In this document: positions 7,878 to 16,691 of the stretch, in pieces
Layout: the number at the start of each line of letters is the position of its first letter
Numbering within the stretch: the first letter of the stretch is position 1
Source: Rhodovastum atsumiense
GTDB taxonomy: Bacteria; Pseudomonadota; Alphaproteobacteria; Acetobacterales; Acetobacteraceae
Length of the DNA: 64,000 nt
NCBI GenBank assembly: GCA_026225115.1
Contig: JAMFSE010000122.1
Location: forward strand, 35,799 to 99,798
Direction: 5' to 3'
Notes under the pieces: model-generated
Told to the model about the DNA's origin: nothing
Database searches by the model: none
Seen by the model: only the letters and a program-made list of their open reading frames with translations
Program-made: the position numbers and the translations under genes

Positions 7878-8546
7878 ATGATGAAACCAGCACCAGAGGC
7901 CATGAAATTTGCAAGCTGGGGACCTTCAACCAAAGGGTCTCCCCGACAATTGGTCATCCTCTGCCATGGCGTCGGCGCCGACGGCCATGACCTGATCGAT
8001 CTGGCGCCTTATTGGGCGCATGCACTGCCGGATGCGGTGTTCGTGGCGCCTGACGGGCCGGAGCCATTCGACATGGCGCCCGTTGGACGACAATGGTTTT
8101 CCATCGGCGACCTGGACCCCGCCGAACTCGGCAGCGGCGTGCGCCGGGCTGCAGTGGGGCTGGATGCGTTTATTGACCAGCAACTGGAAAAATACGCCTT
8201 ACCGAAAACCGATTACGCGTTGATGGGGTTCAGCCAGGGCGCCATGACGGCGCTGTTCACCGGGCTGCGGCGGCCGAATGCGCCGCGTGCAATTCTGGCG
8301 TTCTCCGGCGCGCTGATCGACCCGGACTCCTTGGCCGCCGAGTTAAAAAATCACGCCCCGGTACTGCTCGCGCATGGCGAGTTGGACGGCGTCGTGCCTG
8401 CCTTCCGCTCCCGCGATGCGGCGGCGGCGCTGGGCAAAGCGAGCGTGTCGGTCGAGGCAATATATTCACCAAAGCTGGAGCACGGTATCGATGATATCAT
8501 GCTCACCGCCGGCGCATTGTTTCTGCAAAAAGCGTTTGCCCGGTAG
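7878..8546 (+). CDS. Alpha/beta hydrolase, phospholipase/carboxylesterase family
   Basis: A 222-residue serine hydrolase. LVILCHGVGADGHDLIDLAPYW provides the oxyanion region, MGFSQGAMTALF the nucleophile elbow with the catalytic Ser, AHGELDGVVP the Asp, and KLEHGIDD the His. This layout matches the bacterial carboxylesterase/acyl-protein-thioesterase-like family. A ribosome site (AGGAAG) precedes the paired ATG codons. It is divergent from gluQ and convergent with mlaC. The substrate cannot be predicted. Confidence 0.88.
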   Translation: MMKPAPEAMKFASWGPSTKGSPRQLVILCHGVGADGHDLIDLAPYWAHALPDAVFVAPDGPEPFDMAPVGRQWFSIGDLDPAELGSGVRRAAVGLDAFIDQQLEKYALPKTDYALMGFSQGAMTALFTGLRRPNAPRAILAFSGALIDPDSLAAELKNHAPVLLAHGELDGVVPAFRSRDAAAALGKASVSVEAIYSPKLEHGIDDIMLTAGALFLQKAFAR

Positions 8547-8567
8547 CACGCGGCCCGGCGCTAAAGC

Positions 8568-9185
8568 CTACTGATTCGCCTTGATCTGGTTGATCTTGTT
8601 CTGCATCACGGTCAGCAAGGCAGAGACCTGGCCGCCATTGCTGGTAATGACCGAGGCATAGTCATTGCGGGTGGTAATGCGCAGCGAGGTGCCGGCGACA
8701 ATCACGTCGACGATTTTAGGTGTGCCGCCGATTTCATCGACCGCCCAACCCACATCCGCCGGCGCCTGGCCCGGCCGGGTAATCGTGGTGTCGACCACGG
8801 TGTCATTGCCGACCACCGAAGCGCCGTTCACCGTGAAACCAATCCCCTGAAAAGCTTTGATCTGATAGGTGATGTTATTGGCGAGCAGTTGATGAAACAA
8901 AGCCTGGAACTGGGTGTACTGATCCGGCGTTGCGACAGATTTATAGCGGCCGAGCACATAGGCCCCGACATTGTCGACAGCGACCATCTGGTTGACCAGG
9001 GTCTGCAACTGCTGCGCCTTCACCGAGGTGGAAGTGTCAGCGTTAACCACGGCGACCAGCTGCTGGCCCGAGGTTGTGATGAAAGCCTTGGCGGCGTCGG
9101 TTGACACCTGCGCCTGTGCCAGCGGCGCAAGGCTCAGCATCGGCAGGGCGGTCATTGCCCCCAGAACAAATCGGCGGAAATACAT
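8568..9185 (-). CDS. mlaC: MlaC/Ttg2D-family periplasmic phospholipid-binding protein
   Basis: A 205-residue exported protein with an N-terminal signal sequence (RRFVLGAMTALPMLSLAPLAQA, cleavage likely after AQA). The body shows the toluene-tolerance Ttg2/MlaC pattern: VLGRYKSVATPDQYTQFQALFHQLL and VDEIGGTPKIVDVIVAGTSL. MlaC ferries phospholipids between the outer-membrane MlaA complex and the inner-membrane MlaFEDB transporter. It follows mlaA on the same strand with a 24-base gap; mlaFED are not in the window. Confidence 0.9.
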   Translation of the reverse strand: MYFRRFVLGAMTALPMLSLAPLAQAQVSTDAAKAFITTSGQQLVAVVNADTSTSVKAQQLQTLVNQMVAVDNVGAYVLGRYKSVATPDQYTQFQALFHQLLANNITYQIKAFQGIGFTVNGASVVGNDTVVDTTITRPGQAPADVGWAVDEIGGTPKIVDVIVAGTSLRITTRNDYASVITSNGGQVSALLTVMQNKINQIKANQ

Positions 9186-9209
9186 CTACGTGTCCTTAAA
9201 TTACAGCGA

Positions 9210-10025
9210 TTACTGCGTCACCGGCGCCGCCGGCTGGGGAAACCAATCCGGGACAGTTGGGGTGTCGCGCTGATCAATCAACTGCAATTGTGAGGCACGA
9301 GATTGGCGATAAAGGCTCCGAAATGTGGCATAGGGGTCGAGCGCGGTTTCTTGAACCTGTTCGATCGGGTTCATGAACTGGGCCCTTGTGTTGACGAGAT
9401 GCAAGGCGGTTTCAGAATAGCTGAAGGCCGTCATCGCGGTGCTGGCGGGAGCAGCTTCCATCGGCGTCAGGAAAAACGCCACCGGGATCGAAAACGCATC
9501 ACGGGCGCCGGAGGGTCCAAAGGCCGGAAGATACAGATAGGGCCCGGCCGGGATGCCCCATTCAGCCAGCGTCATGCCAAAATCGGTGTCGGTCTCAGGA
9601 TAGCCCAAATGGGTCGCCGGATCGAAAATGCCGCCAATGCCCACGGTCGAATTGACGACAAATCGCACCAGCGAGGTGCCGGCATCGCGCGGCTTGCCGC
9701 CCGCGGCAAAATAGATCAACCGGCCAGGTTCGCCGATATTGGTCACAAAATCGCCGACATGGTTGCGAATGCCCTGGGTGGTGATTTTGATATAACCTTT
9801 GGCTATCGGCTTGAACGCATAGCGATCGAGCTTATCGTTAATGCTGTAGAACACCCGGTTGGTCGGCTCCATCGGGTCATTCTGTTGCTGATAGGCCTGG
9901 TAATCGGCAGTGTCGGAAGCCGGGGGCGCCTTGGCGCAGCCGGACAGCATGCCGGCCAGAATGACGGCCGGAGCGGCGATGGCGGCAATGCCCCGTCTCA
10001 CGCTTAAAATTCGGTTGTGCAGCAC
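9210..10025 (-). CDS. mlaA: MlaA/VacJ-family outer-membrane lipoprotein
   Basis: A 271-residue lipoprotein of the phospholipid-retention pathway. A signal peptide ends in the lipobox LSGC, and the family core DPMEPTNRVFYSINDKLDRY and GIGGIFDPATHLGYPETDTDFGMTL is intact. I chose GTG 10025 because AAGGAGG sits just upstream; the ATG at 10040 has its own start on top of that ribosome site and the frame to 10100 has no better signal. mlaC follows directly, so the pair is probably co-transcribed. Confidence 0.9.
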   Translation of the reverse strand: MLHNRILSVRRGIAAIAAPAVILAGMLSGCAKAPPASDTADYQAYQQQNDPMEPTNRVFYSINDKLDRYAFKPIAKGYIKITTQGIRNHVGDFVTNIGEPGRLIYFAAGGKPRDAGTSLVRFVVNSTVGIGGIFDPATHLGYPETDTDFGMTLAEWGIPAGPYLYLPAFGPSGARDAFSIPVAFFLTPMEAAPASTAMTAFSYSETALHLVNTRAQFMNPIEQVQETALDPYATFRSLYRQSRASQLQLIDQRDTPTVPDWFPQPAAPVTQ

Positions 10026-10207
10026 CCAAGCCTCCTTCATCGCCGGCATTAAGCCCGCTTCTCTTGCGCTAGTATTTAACTCAGATCGCCGCCGGATCAA
10101 CGGCCTATGCGGGAAAACGCAGTAATATTATTGCGCTGCACCCCTGCGCGCCCATCTTGCATTGCATGCAGGCATGGCCGAAACCCAGCGAAGATAGAAT
10201 GGAAGGC

Positions 10208-10332
10208 CTTCTTTTTCTGGAGAAAAAGAAGCAAAAAGACTTTATTACTCTGGGCCTGAGCCCGTGGCAGGGCCAGCGCCCATGGCCGCGAGTAATAAAG
10301 TTTTTTTGCTTCTTTTTGTTCACAAAAAGAAG
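10208..10332. repeat. Dispersed palindromic element, copy 2
   Basis: Left hairpin CTTCTTTTTCT/AGAAAAAGAAG, linker AAAAAGACTTTATTACTC facing its complement GAGTAATAAAGTTTTT, GC-rich centre, and right hairpin GCTTCTTTTTG/CAAAAAGAAG. The two linkers pair almost perfectly, so the whole element is one long palindrome. Its last hairpin ends eight bases before the uvrD ATG, so the only purine-rich ribosome site for uvrD lies inside the hairpin stem. Confidence 0.88.
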
Positions 10333-10340
10333 ATACTTAA

Positions 10341-12518
10341 ATGACTTACTTAGAGGGCCTGAATCAGGCCCAGCGCGACGCCGTAGAGGCGACAGAAGGG
10401 CCGATCCTGGTGCTGGCAGGCGCCGGCACCGGCAAGACCCGGGTTTTGACGACCCGCTTCGCGCATATTCTGCTGACGCGCCGGGCGTTTCCGAACCAGA
10501 TCCTCACGGTGACCTTCACCAACAAGGCGGCGCGGGAGATGCGCGAGCGGGTCGCCAAAATCATCGGCCAACCGGCGGAGGGGCTGTGGCTGGGCACTTT
10601 CCACGCGCTGGGCGCTCGCATGCTGCGCCGCTTTGCCGAGCGGGTTGGGCTGCAGAGCAATTTTTCGATCCTCGACAGCGATGATCAGCTGCGCTTGCTG
10701 AAGCAGGTGATGGAGGCAGCGCGCGTCGATGCGAAGCGCTGGCCGCCGCAGGCCTTGATGGCGCAGATCCAGCGCTGGAAGGACCGCGCGTTCATGCCGG
10801 ACCAAATCCCGGCCGAGGAAGATTCCGAATTCGCAAACGGCCGGGCCAGGCATTTATATGCCGCCTATCAGGACCGGCTGAAAGCGCTGAACGCGGCGGA
10901 TTTTGGCGATCTGCTGCTGCTGACCACAAACCTGCTGAAAACCGACGCCGAGGTGCTGGCGACCTATCACCGGATGTTCCGCTATATTCTGGTGGATGAG
11001 TACCAGGACACCAATCTGGTGCAGTATTACTGGCTGCGTCTGCTGGCGCAGGCGAATAAAAACATCTGCTGCGTCGGCGATGATGACCAGAGCATCTATT
11101 CCTGGCGCGGCGCAGAGATTGAAAACATTCTGAAATTCGAGCGGGATTTCCCGGGCGCGAAAATTGTCCGGCTGGAAGCGAACTACCGCTCAACCGCGCC
11201 GATCCTGGCGGCCGCTTCGCATTTGATCGCGCATAATGAAGGCCGGCTAGGCAAAACCCTGCATTCCGGCCGCAAGGATTCCGCCGGTGAAAATGTCGAA
11301 GTTGTCGCACTTTGGGATTCCGAGGAAGAGGCCCGCATGGTCGGCAACCGTGTCGAAAACTACCGGCGCGACGGCGATAGCCTGGCCGAGATGGCAATTC
11401 TGGTGCGCGCCGGTTTTCAGACCCGCGCCTTTGAAGAGCGGATGATCACGCTGGGCCTGCCTTACCGGATCATCGGCGGTCTGCGGTTTTACGAGCGCGC
11501 CGAGATTCGCGATGCTTTGGCCTATTTGCGGGTGCTGGCGCAGCCGGCCGATGATCTGGCATTTGAGCGCATTATCAACACGCCGAAACGCGGCGTCGGG
11601 GATGTATCGCTGCGGGCCATTCACGCGCGGGCACGCGCTGCACAGATTTCACTGTATGCGGCAGCGGAAATATTGCAGGCCGAAGGCGGCTTTAAGGGTA
11701 AAATGCGGGATGCGATGCGCGAATTGCTGCAAGGTTTCGCCCGCTGGCGGGTGATGCTGCCAACGGAGGGCCATGTGGTGACATTGGCGACGCTACTGGA
11801 CGAATCCGGCTACACCATGATGTGGCAGAACGACAAATCACCGGAAGCGCCGGGGCGCCTCGAGAATTTGAAGGAACTCGTGCGCGCCATTGCGGATTTC
11901 GAAACGCTGCAGGGCTTCCTCGACCACGTGGCACTGGTGATGGAGAACGAGGAGCAGAGCGATGATGCCAAGCTCAGCATGATGACCCTGCATGGCGCCA
12001 AGGGCCTGGAATTCGACACGGTGTTCCTGCCGGGTTGGGAAGAAGGCGTGTTTCCCAACCAGCGGTCGCTGGATGAGGGTGGGTTGAAAAGCCTGGAGGA
12101 GGAGCGCCGGCTGGCCTATGTGGGTATCACCCGGGCCCGCAAGCGCGCGGTCATCAGCCATGCCGCCAACCGGCGGATTTACGCCAACTGGCAATCCAGC
12201 ATCCCAAGCCGGTTTATTGAGGAAATGCCGGCCGAATTCATCAATGTCAGCGGCTCGGCTTCGACCGCGCGGGCAGAGCGGATGGCGGCCCCCGTGCAGT
12301 TTCCGATGATCGCCCGGCGCCCGCAAATGGCGGATGCCTGGGAGCAGCCGGCGCGCCCGGCAAGGGCGGATAAAATCCCCGTCGGCACGCGGGTGTTTCA
12401 TCAGAAATTCGGCTACGGTATCGTCATTGCCGCGCATGATGACCGGCTTGATATCAACTTTGAGACCTCCGGCGAGAAGCGCGTGCTCGACCGATTTGTG
12501 GAGCGTCATGGCAGCTGA
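10341..12518 (+). CDS. uvrD: ATP-dependent DNA helicase UvrD/PcrA/Rep family
   Basis: A 725-residue superfamily 1 helicase, acting in nucleotide-excision and mismatch repair and at stalled forks. Walker A is LAGAGTGKTRVL (about residue 25), followed by TFTNKAAREM (motif Ia), the DEYQDT box, GDDDQSIYSWRGA (motif III), and C-terminal motifs LMTLHGAKGLEFD-like and LAYVGITRARKR. The C-terminal stretch PVGTRVFHQKFGYGIV is the Tudor-like tail of UvrD/PcrA. Its end overlaps prmA by 11 bases. The upstream palindromic repeat covers the ribosome-binding region. Confidence 0.94.
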   Translation: MTYLEGLNQAQRDAVEATEGPILVLAGAGTGKTRVLTTRFAHILLTRRAFPNQILTVTFTNKAAREMRERVAKIIGQPAEGLWLGTFHALGARMLRRFAERVGLQSNFSILDSDDQLRLLKQVMEAARVDAKRWPPQALMAQIQRWKDRAFMPDQIPAEEDSEFANGRARHLYAAYQDRLKALNAADFGDLLLLTTNLLKTDAEVLATYHRMFRYILVDEYQDTNLVQYYWLRLLAQANKNICCVGDDDQSIYSWRGAEIENILKFERDFPGAKIVRLEANYRSTAPILAAASHLIAHNEGRLGKTLHSGRKDSAGENVEVVALWDSEEEARMVGNRVENYRRDGDSLAEMAILVRAGFQTRAFEERMITLGLPYRIIGGLRFYERAEIRDALAYLRVLAQPADDLAFERIINTPKRGVGDVSLRAIHARARAAQISLYAAAEILQAEGGFKGKMRDAMRELLQGFARWRVMLPTEGHVVTLATLLDESGYTMMWQNDKSPEAPGRLENLKELVRAIADFETLQGFLDHVALVMENEEQSDDAKLSMMTLHGAKGLEFDTVFLPGWEEGVFPNQRSLDEGGLKSLEEERRLAYVGITRARKRAVISHAANRRIYANWQSSIPSRFIEEMPAEFINVSGSASTARAERMAAPVQFPMIARRPQMADAWEQPARPARADKIPVGTRVFHQKFGYGIVIAAHDDRLDINFETSGEKRVLDRFVERHGS

Positions 12519-13398
12519 ATTACTGGATTGCATCACCCTTACGGTGCCGGACGACGCGCTCGATCATTTTGAATCGGCGCTGAGTTCGGTCTGCCGCGCG
12601 GTCTCGTTCTTTCAGAATGAGGAAGAACAGAGCTGGGATATCAGCGGCGTAAAGGAACGCGGGGCATTTGAAAACGACCTCGCTTCGGCCTTGATGATCG
12701 CAGAAATGGTCACCGGCTACAGCCCTGTCCTCACGCGTTCGCTGGTGCCAGTCGGCGGCTGGCTGGCGCGCACCAAGGCGGCGTTTCCGGAACAGCTGAT
12801 CGGCAGCCGCTTCGTGGTTCGCGGAACCCATATCGACGCGCCGCCCATTCCCGGCAGGATTCTGCTGACCGTGGATGCAGGCATGGCCTTTGGCAGCGGC
12901 GAGCATAATTCCACCCGCGGCTGCCTGGTGGCGCTGGAGCAAATTGCCAAATACCACCGCCCGCAAAGCGTTCTCGATCTCGGCACCGGCTCCGGCGTGC
13001 TGGGGATCGCCGCGGCGAAAATCTACTCTCGCAAACAGCGCAAAGTTCTCGCCACGGACATCGATGCGCGGGCGGCGCGCGTTGCCGCCGCCAATGCCCG
13101 GATCAATGGTGTCGCCGGCCAGATCCAGGCGATCAAGGCCGATGGCTGGGTGGACAGAACCATCCGGCGAAACGCGCCCTACGACCTGGTCTTCGCCAAC
13201 ATTCTCGCCCGCCCGCTTTGCGCCATGGCGCATGCGCTGGCGGTTGCCCTGGCGCCGGGCGGCATTGCCATTCTTGCCGGCCTGCTCACGATCCAGGCGA
13301 ACTGGGTGCTCTCGGCCCACCGCCGCGCCGGACTGGTCCTGGAACAGCGGATCATGGACGGCGCGTGGACGATATTGGTGATGCGCAAACGCGGCTAA
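12508..13398 (+). CDS. prmA: Ribosomal protein L11 methyltransferase
   Basis: A 296-residue SAM-dependent enzyme that trimethylates ribosomal protein L11. VLDLGTGSGVLGIAAAK is the SAM-binding motif I and YDLVFANILARPL the NIL-type catalytic-loop motif; DAGMAFGSGEHNSTRGCL is the conserved segment before the SAM domain. The N-terminal L11-recognition domain is short. The ATG at 12508, with GGAG upstream, was chosen over the frame opening at 12334 because that would lie inside uvrD. It overlaps uvrD and is likely coupled to it. Confidence 0.92.
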   Translation: MAAELLDCITLTVPDDALDHFESALSSVCRAVSFFQNEEEQSWDISGVKERGAFENDLASALMIAEMVTGYSPVLTRSLVPVGGWLARTKAAFPEQLIGSRFVVRGTHIDAPPIPGRILLTVDAGMAFGSGEHNSTRGCLVALEQIAKYHRPQSVLDLGTGSGVLGIAAAKIYSRKQRKVLATDIDARAARVAAANARINGVAGQIQAIKADGWVDRTIRRNAPYDLVFANILARPLCAMAHALAVALAPGGIAILAGLLTIQANWVLSAHRRAGLVLEQRIMDGAWTILVMRKRG

Positions 13399-13445
13399 AG
13401 CCAGTTCTTCAGTAAATATTGAGGAAGCTGTGCGAGGCTGCTTGG

Positions 13446-14591
13446 ATGGCGCGCCGGGCTCAACGAATCGCATTTATGCTTCTCCCAGGGCTGGATCATT
13501 TTACGCATGATCTGATCGCGTCGCTTCCCGTTCCGGGCGAAGTCGAAGTAAAGCCGTTCCCGGTGCGTGGCCTGAACGATCTGGACGCCGCTTGCGCCTG
13601 GGCGGATGACGCGGCGCGCGACACGATCTGGTTCGAATTTTGCTGGCCGCCCTTCCCTGCGATGATCGCGCAATATGATTTTGGCGGCCGCCGGGTGCTG
13701 ATGCGGGTGCATCGCATCGAAGCCTATGAGACCTCGCACGCTGCCTCCGCGCCGTGGCATAAAATAGACGACGTGATTGTGGTAAGCGAAGATATGGCTT
13801 CCAGACTGCTCGCGCAGGTACCGGGGTTGCGTAACGCAACCGCTTTGCATGTCGTACATAATGGCGTCGATGTGGATCGCTTTGTCCCGCGTGTGGTGGA
13901 GGCCTTCAGCATCGGTTGGTGCGGACTGCTGAACATGCGTAAAAACCCTTTAATGGCGCTGGAGATTCTGTATTTGCTGCGGCAGGAAGACATTCGCTGG
14001 CATATGCATATTTCCTCGAAAGGCGGCGATCCGGTGGCGCTGGATAATTTCAGTTACTTGCGGCGGCGGCTCGGTTTGGTGGCCGCGGTGACAGTGGATG
14101 GCAACGTCTCCGCGGCCGCAATGCCGGCATGGCACGCGCGGAACCTGGTACTGCTTTCGACCAGCCTGCATGAGAGTTTTGGCTATGCAATGGCTGAGGC
14201 TGCAAGCTGCGGCTCCGATGTCGCGATGCTGGACCAGGTAGGAGCGGCAGAATTTTGGCCGGATGAAATGCGATTCGGCACCGCAGCGGAAGCGGCGGCG
14301 ATGATAAAAGCCGCGCGGCCCGGACGATGGCGCGAAATGGTGGTAAAACGATTTTCACTGAATGCGCAGGTGGAAAAACTGCGCGGTATACTGAAGCCCA
14401 TATCCCATGATATGGATTTTCTTAGAATCGGCGCAGCCGATGAGGTACTGGACCATCTGGCAAGTGGGCATAGCGCATTAAGGCTGGATATGCGGCCGAA
14501 AGAAGAGATGGAAGCAGCAGAATTTTTGTTGGTCAGCAGCGGATACAAGCGGGTCGGGCAATCCCAGGGCGGCATTTTATTTCGGGTTTAA
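13446..14591 (+). CDS. GT4-like glycosyltransferase, probable flagellin/surface glycosylation
   Basis: A protein of 381 residues from ATG 13446 (the frame opens nine codons earlier at a TTG). The middle part reads as a GT-B glycosyltransferase: VHNGVDVDRFVP, then WCGLLNMRKNPLMALEIL, and LLSTSLHESFGYAMAEAASCG, the donor-binding E-x7-E region of GT4 enzymes. The last 70 residues look separate. No membrane span is evident. It is convergent with the TPR-GT41 gene and next to the flagellin locus, so a role in flagellin or envelope sugar transfer is inferred, not shown. Confidence 0.7.
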   Translation: MARRAQRIAFMLLPGLDHFTHDLIASLPVPGEVEVKPFPVRGLNDLDAACAWADDAARDTIWFEFCWPPFPAMIAQYDFGGRRVLMRVHRIEAYETSHAASAPWHKIDDVIVVSEDMASRLLAQVPGLRNATALHVVHNGVDVDRFVPRVVEAFSIGWCGLLNMRKNPLMALEILYLLRQEDIRWHMHISSKGGDPVALDNFSYLRRRLGLVAAVTVDGNVSAAAMPAWHARNLVLLSTSLHESFGYAMAEAASCGSDVAMLDQVGAAEFWPDEMRFGTAAEAAAMIKAARPGRWREMVVKRFSLNAQVEKLRGILKPISHDMDFLRIGAADEVLDHLASGHSALRLDMRPKEEMEAAEFLLVSSGYKRVGQSQGGILFRV

Positions 14592-14595
14592 GCAG

Positions 14596-14615
14596 TTCTT
14601 TTTCTGAAGAAAAAG
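14596..14615. terminator. Hairpin between convergent glycosyltransferase genes (half copy of the palindromic element)
   Basis: TTCTTTTTCTGAAGAAAAAG folds into an eight-base-pair CTTTTTCT/AGAAAAAG hairpin in the 27-base gap between two converging stop codons. The sequence is identical in style to the outer hairpin of the dispersed palindromic elements, but the rest of the element is absent. It would give an A/T-flanked hairpin to transcripts from either side, consistent with a bidirectional terminator. Confidence 0.6.
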
Positions 14616-14618
14616 CTC

Positions 14619-16691
14619 TTAAACCTTACAGTATTCCACCCATACCTGCCGCAACGCGGCGCCCAGGTTTTTGCCGAAGCGGGGCGCGTCGCATAATGGG
14701 CTGGCGGTGATCCTGCGGCGCAGGTTGGCGCGCAAATCGGCGAGTGCGGGCAAATTAGTGGCGAAGTGTTTGGCTTTGGCGATATAATCCTCAGTGTCGC
14801 CGGCGATCCAGTCGTGCAGGCCGGTGTTGGCGAGATGGCTGACGGAGTGGCGAGCCGCGAAAATCTCGCCGGCGCGGGTCAGGACCGGGACACCCATATA
14901 CAAAGCCTCGCAGGTGGAAAGGCCGCCGGAATAGGGAAAGGGGTCAAGGGCGATATCAATCTCGTTATAGGTGGCCAAAAATTCGCGATGCTTGGCGCGG
15001 CCGGAGAGTTTTACCCGATCGGCCGAGATGCCGAGTTGTGCGAGGGATTCCGTGATGCGGGTGCGTGGCCCGGGATCGGAGAATTGCGGGCAGCGGAGCC
15101 GCAGTTGAGACTCCGGGATATCGCGCAAAATCCTCGACCAGGTGGCGAGCGTTGCGGGGGTAATTTTCATCAAATTATTCAGGCAGCCAAAGGTGACGTG
15201 ACGGTTCTCAAAGGCTGGAAGCGGAGCGACTTCCGGCGCGTAGGCGGGCGGCAGATAGCAGACATAGCCGTCCGGCAGGCGCAGCAGTTTTTCGCTGTAA
15301 TACGCCTCGAACCCGGCCGGGGTTTCCTGGTTATCGGTGAGGAAATAATCGATAAAATCAAGACCGGTGCTGTGATATTGCATGCCGACCCATTTTATCT
15401 GCAGCGGCGCCGGGCGATTGGCGCAGACATTGATCCGGCCGGCATCGCCGAAACCGCCGAGATCGATCAGGATGTCGATCCGGCTTTCATGGATCAGCTT
15501 GGCGAGGCCCTGATCATCGAGCGCTTCGGTGCGGTGCCAGTCAGCGGCGAAACCGGCGAAGCGGTTAGCCAGGGGGTCGGCGGCGTCAAACCGGCCAAAG
15601 CAATGGATCGAAAATTTTGCGCGCTCCAGCGCTTCGAGGCCGGCCAGCGTGAGCCAGCCGGCGGGGTGGGTGCGCAGCAGGTTGGATAGCAGGCCGATGC
15701 GCAAGGGCCGGTCAGGCTGGAGCGAGACAATGCGGGCAAACGGTTCGGGTTTCGGCAGCAGCCGTGCAGATTTTTTTAATGCGGCGAGCAGCTCCACGGG
15801 CGAAATTCCGTCCTGATATGGCAACAGATTGCACCAGGCACGGTTCGCGCCGGGATCGCCGGGGGCGAGTTGCAGCGCCGCTTGCGCCGCGGCCGAAGCG
15901 GCCACCATCTCGCCCATTGCGGCCTTTGCCGTGGCGAGGTTGCTGAGCGAGATAACGCTGGGACCGAACTTCGCTATCGTTAGCTCCAGCAGCGCGACAC
16001 CTTCTTCGTAGCGAAACAGCCTTGCAAGCGTCACCGCGAGGTCATTGGCAACGCCGGTATTGCCGGGATCGCGATCAAGCGCTAGGCGCAATAGCGGCGC
16101 GGCGCGCGCCGGCTGCAGGGCCAGGGAATAGGCCATGCCAAGCAACATCGGCGCTTCGGCGGAGCCGTCATCCAATGCCAACGCCGCCTCGAGCTGGTCG
16201 ATGGCCGCCTCGATGTGGCGTTCGCGAATATGGATCAGGCCGAGCCCGAGCATTGGCGCCACGGCCAGGGGGTTTGCCGCGGCCGCGGTTTCGAACATCC
16301 GCGTCAGCTGCGCCGCCTGCTTGCATTGCAGCGCCGCCTCCGTCCGGTGCAACACAAACGGCAATTGCGCCGGCGCCAGGCGGCAGGCTTCGGTGAATGC
16401 CGCGAAGGCCGATTGAAATTCGCCGAGTGCGGTCTGCACATGGCCCAGGGCATCCCATGCCTGGCTGTCGGCGGGGCGCAATGCCAATGTCCGATTGATC
16501 AACGCCAAGGCGGCCTGCGGCAGACCCTGCTGCAGATGCAGCACGCCAAGCGACAATAATGTCTCTGGGCGGTCGGGATTAAGCCGGCTCGCTGCCTCCA
16601 GAACCTCGATGGCTTCCCGGTGTTGACCGGCGGCGCGCAAAGCCTGGCCGTGCTGGAACAGAGTAACCTCGTTGGCGATGTTCTGATCCAT
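14619..16691 (-). CDS. TPR-domain O-linked N-acetylglucosamine transferase-like protein (GT41/SPINDLY)
   Basis: A 690-residue protein. The first half is a run of tetratricopeptide repeats (ALINRTLALRPADSQAWDALG and similar, to about residue 270). The second half is the GT41 catalytic region: HPAGWLTLAGLEAL, QIKWVGMQYHSTGLDFIDYF, VTFGCLNNLMKITP, DIALDPFPYSGGLSTCEALY with the UDP-sugar-binding residues, and GVPVLTRAG. ATG 16691 overlaps the stop of the TPR-methyltransferase (TGATG). The position in a run behind flagellin, flbT and flaF points to O-glycosylation of Ser/Thr-rich flagellin; the sugar is unknown. Confidence 0.85.
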   Translation of the reverse strand: MDQNIANEVTLFQHGQALRAAGQHREAIEVLEAASRLNPDRPETLLSLGVLHLQQGLPQAALALINRTLALRPADSQAWDALGHVQTALGEFQSAFAAFTEACRLAPAQLPFVLHRTEAALQCKQAAQLTRMFETAAAANPLAVAPMLGLGLIHIRERHIEAAIDQLEAALALDDGSAEAPMLLGMAYSLALQPARAAPLLRLALDRDPGNTGVANDLAVTLARLFRYEEGVALLELTIAKFGPSVISLSNLATAKAAMGEMVAASAAAQAALQLAPGDPGANRAWCNLLPYQDGISPVELLAALKKSARLLPKPEPFARIVSLQPDRPLRIGLLSNLLRTHPAGWLTLAGLEALERAKFSIHCFGRFDAADPLANRFAGFAADWHRTEALDDQGLAKLIHESRIDILIDLGGFGDAGRINVCANRPAPLQIKWVGMQYHSTGLDFIDYFLTDNQETPAGFEAYYSEKLLRLPDGYVCYLPPAYAPEVAPLPAFENRHVTFGCLNNLMKITPATLATWSRILRDIPESQLRLRCPQFSDPGPRTRITESLAQLGISADRVKLSGRAKHREFLATYNEIDIALDPFPYSGGLSTCEALYMGVPVLTRAGEIFAARHSVSHLANTGLHDWIAGDTEDYIAKAKHFATNLPALADLRANLRRRITASPLCDAPRFGKNLGAALRQVWVEYCKV

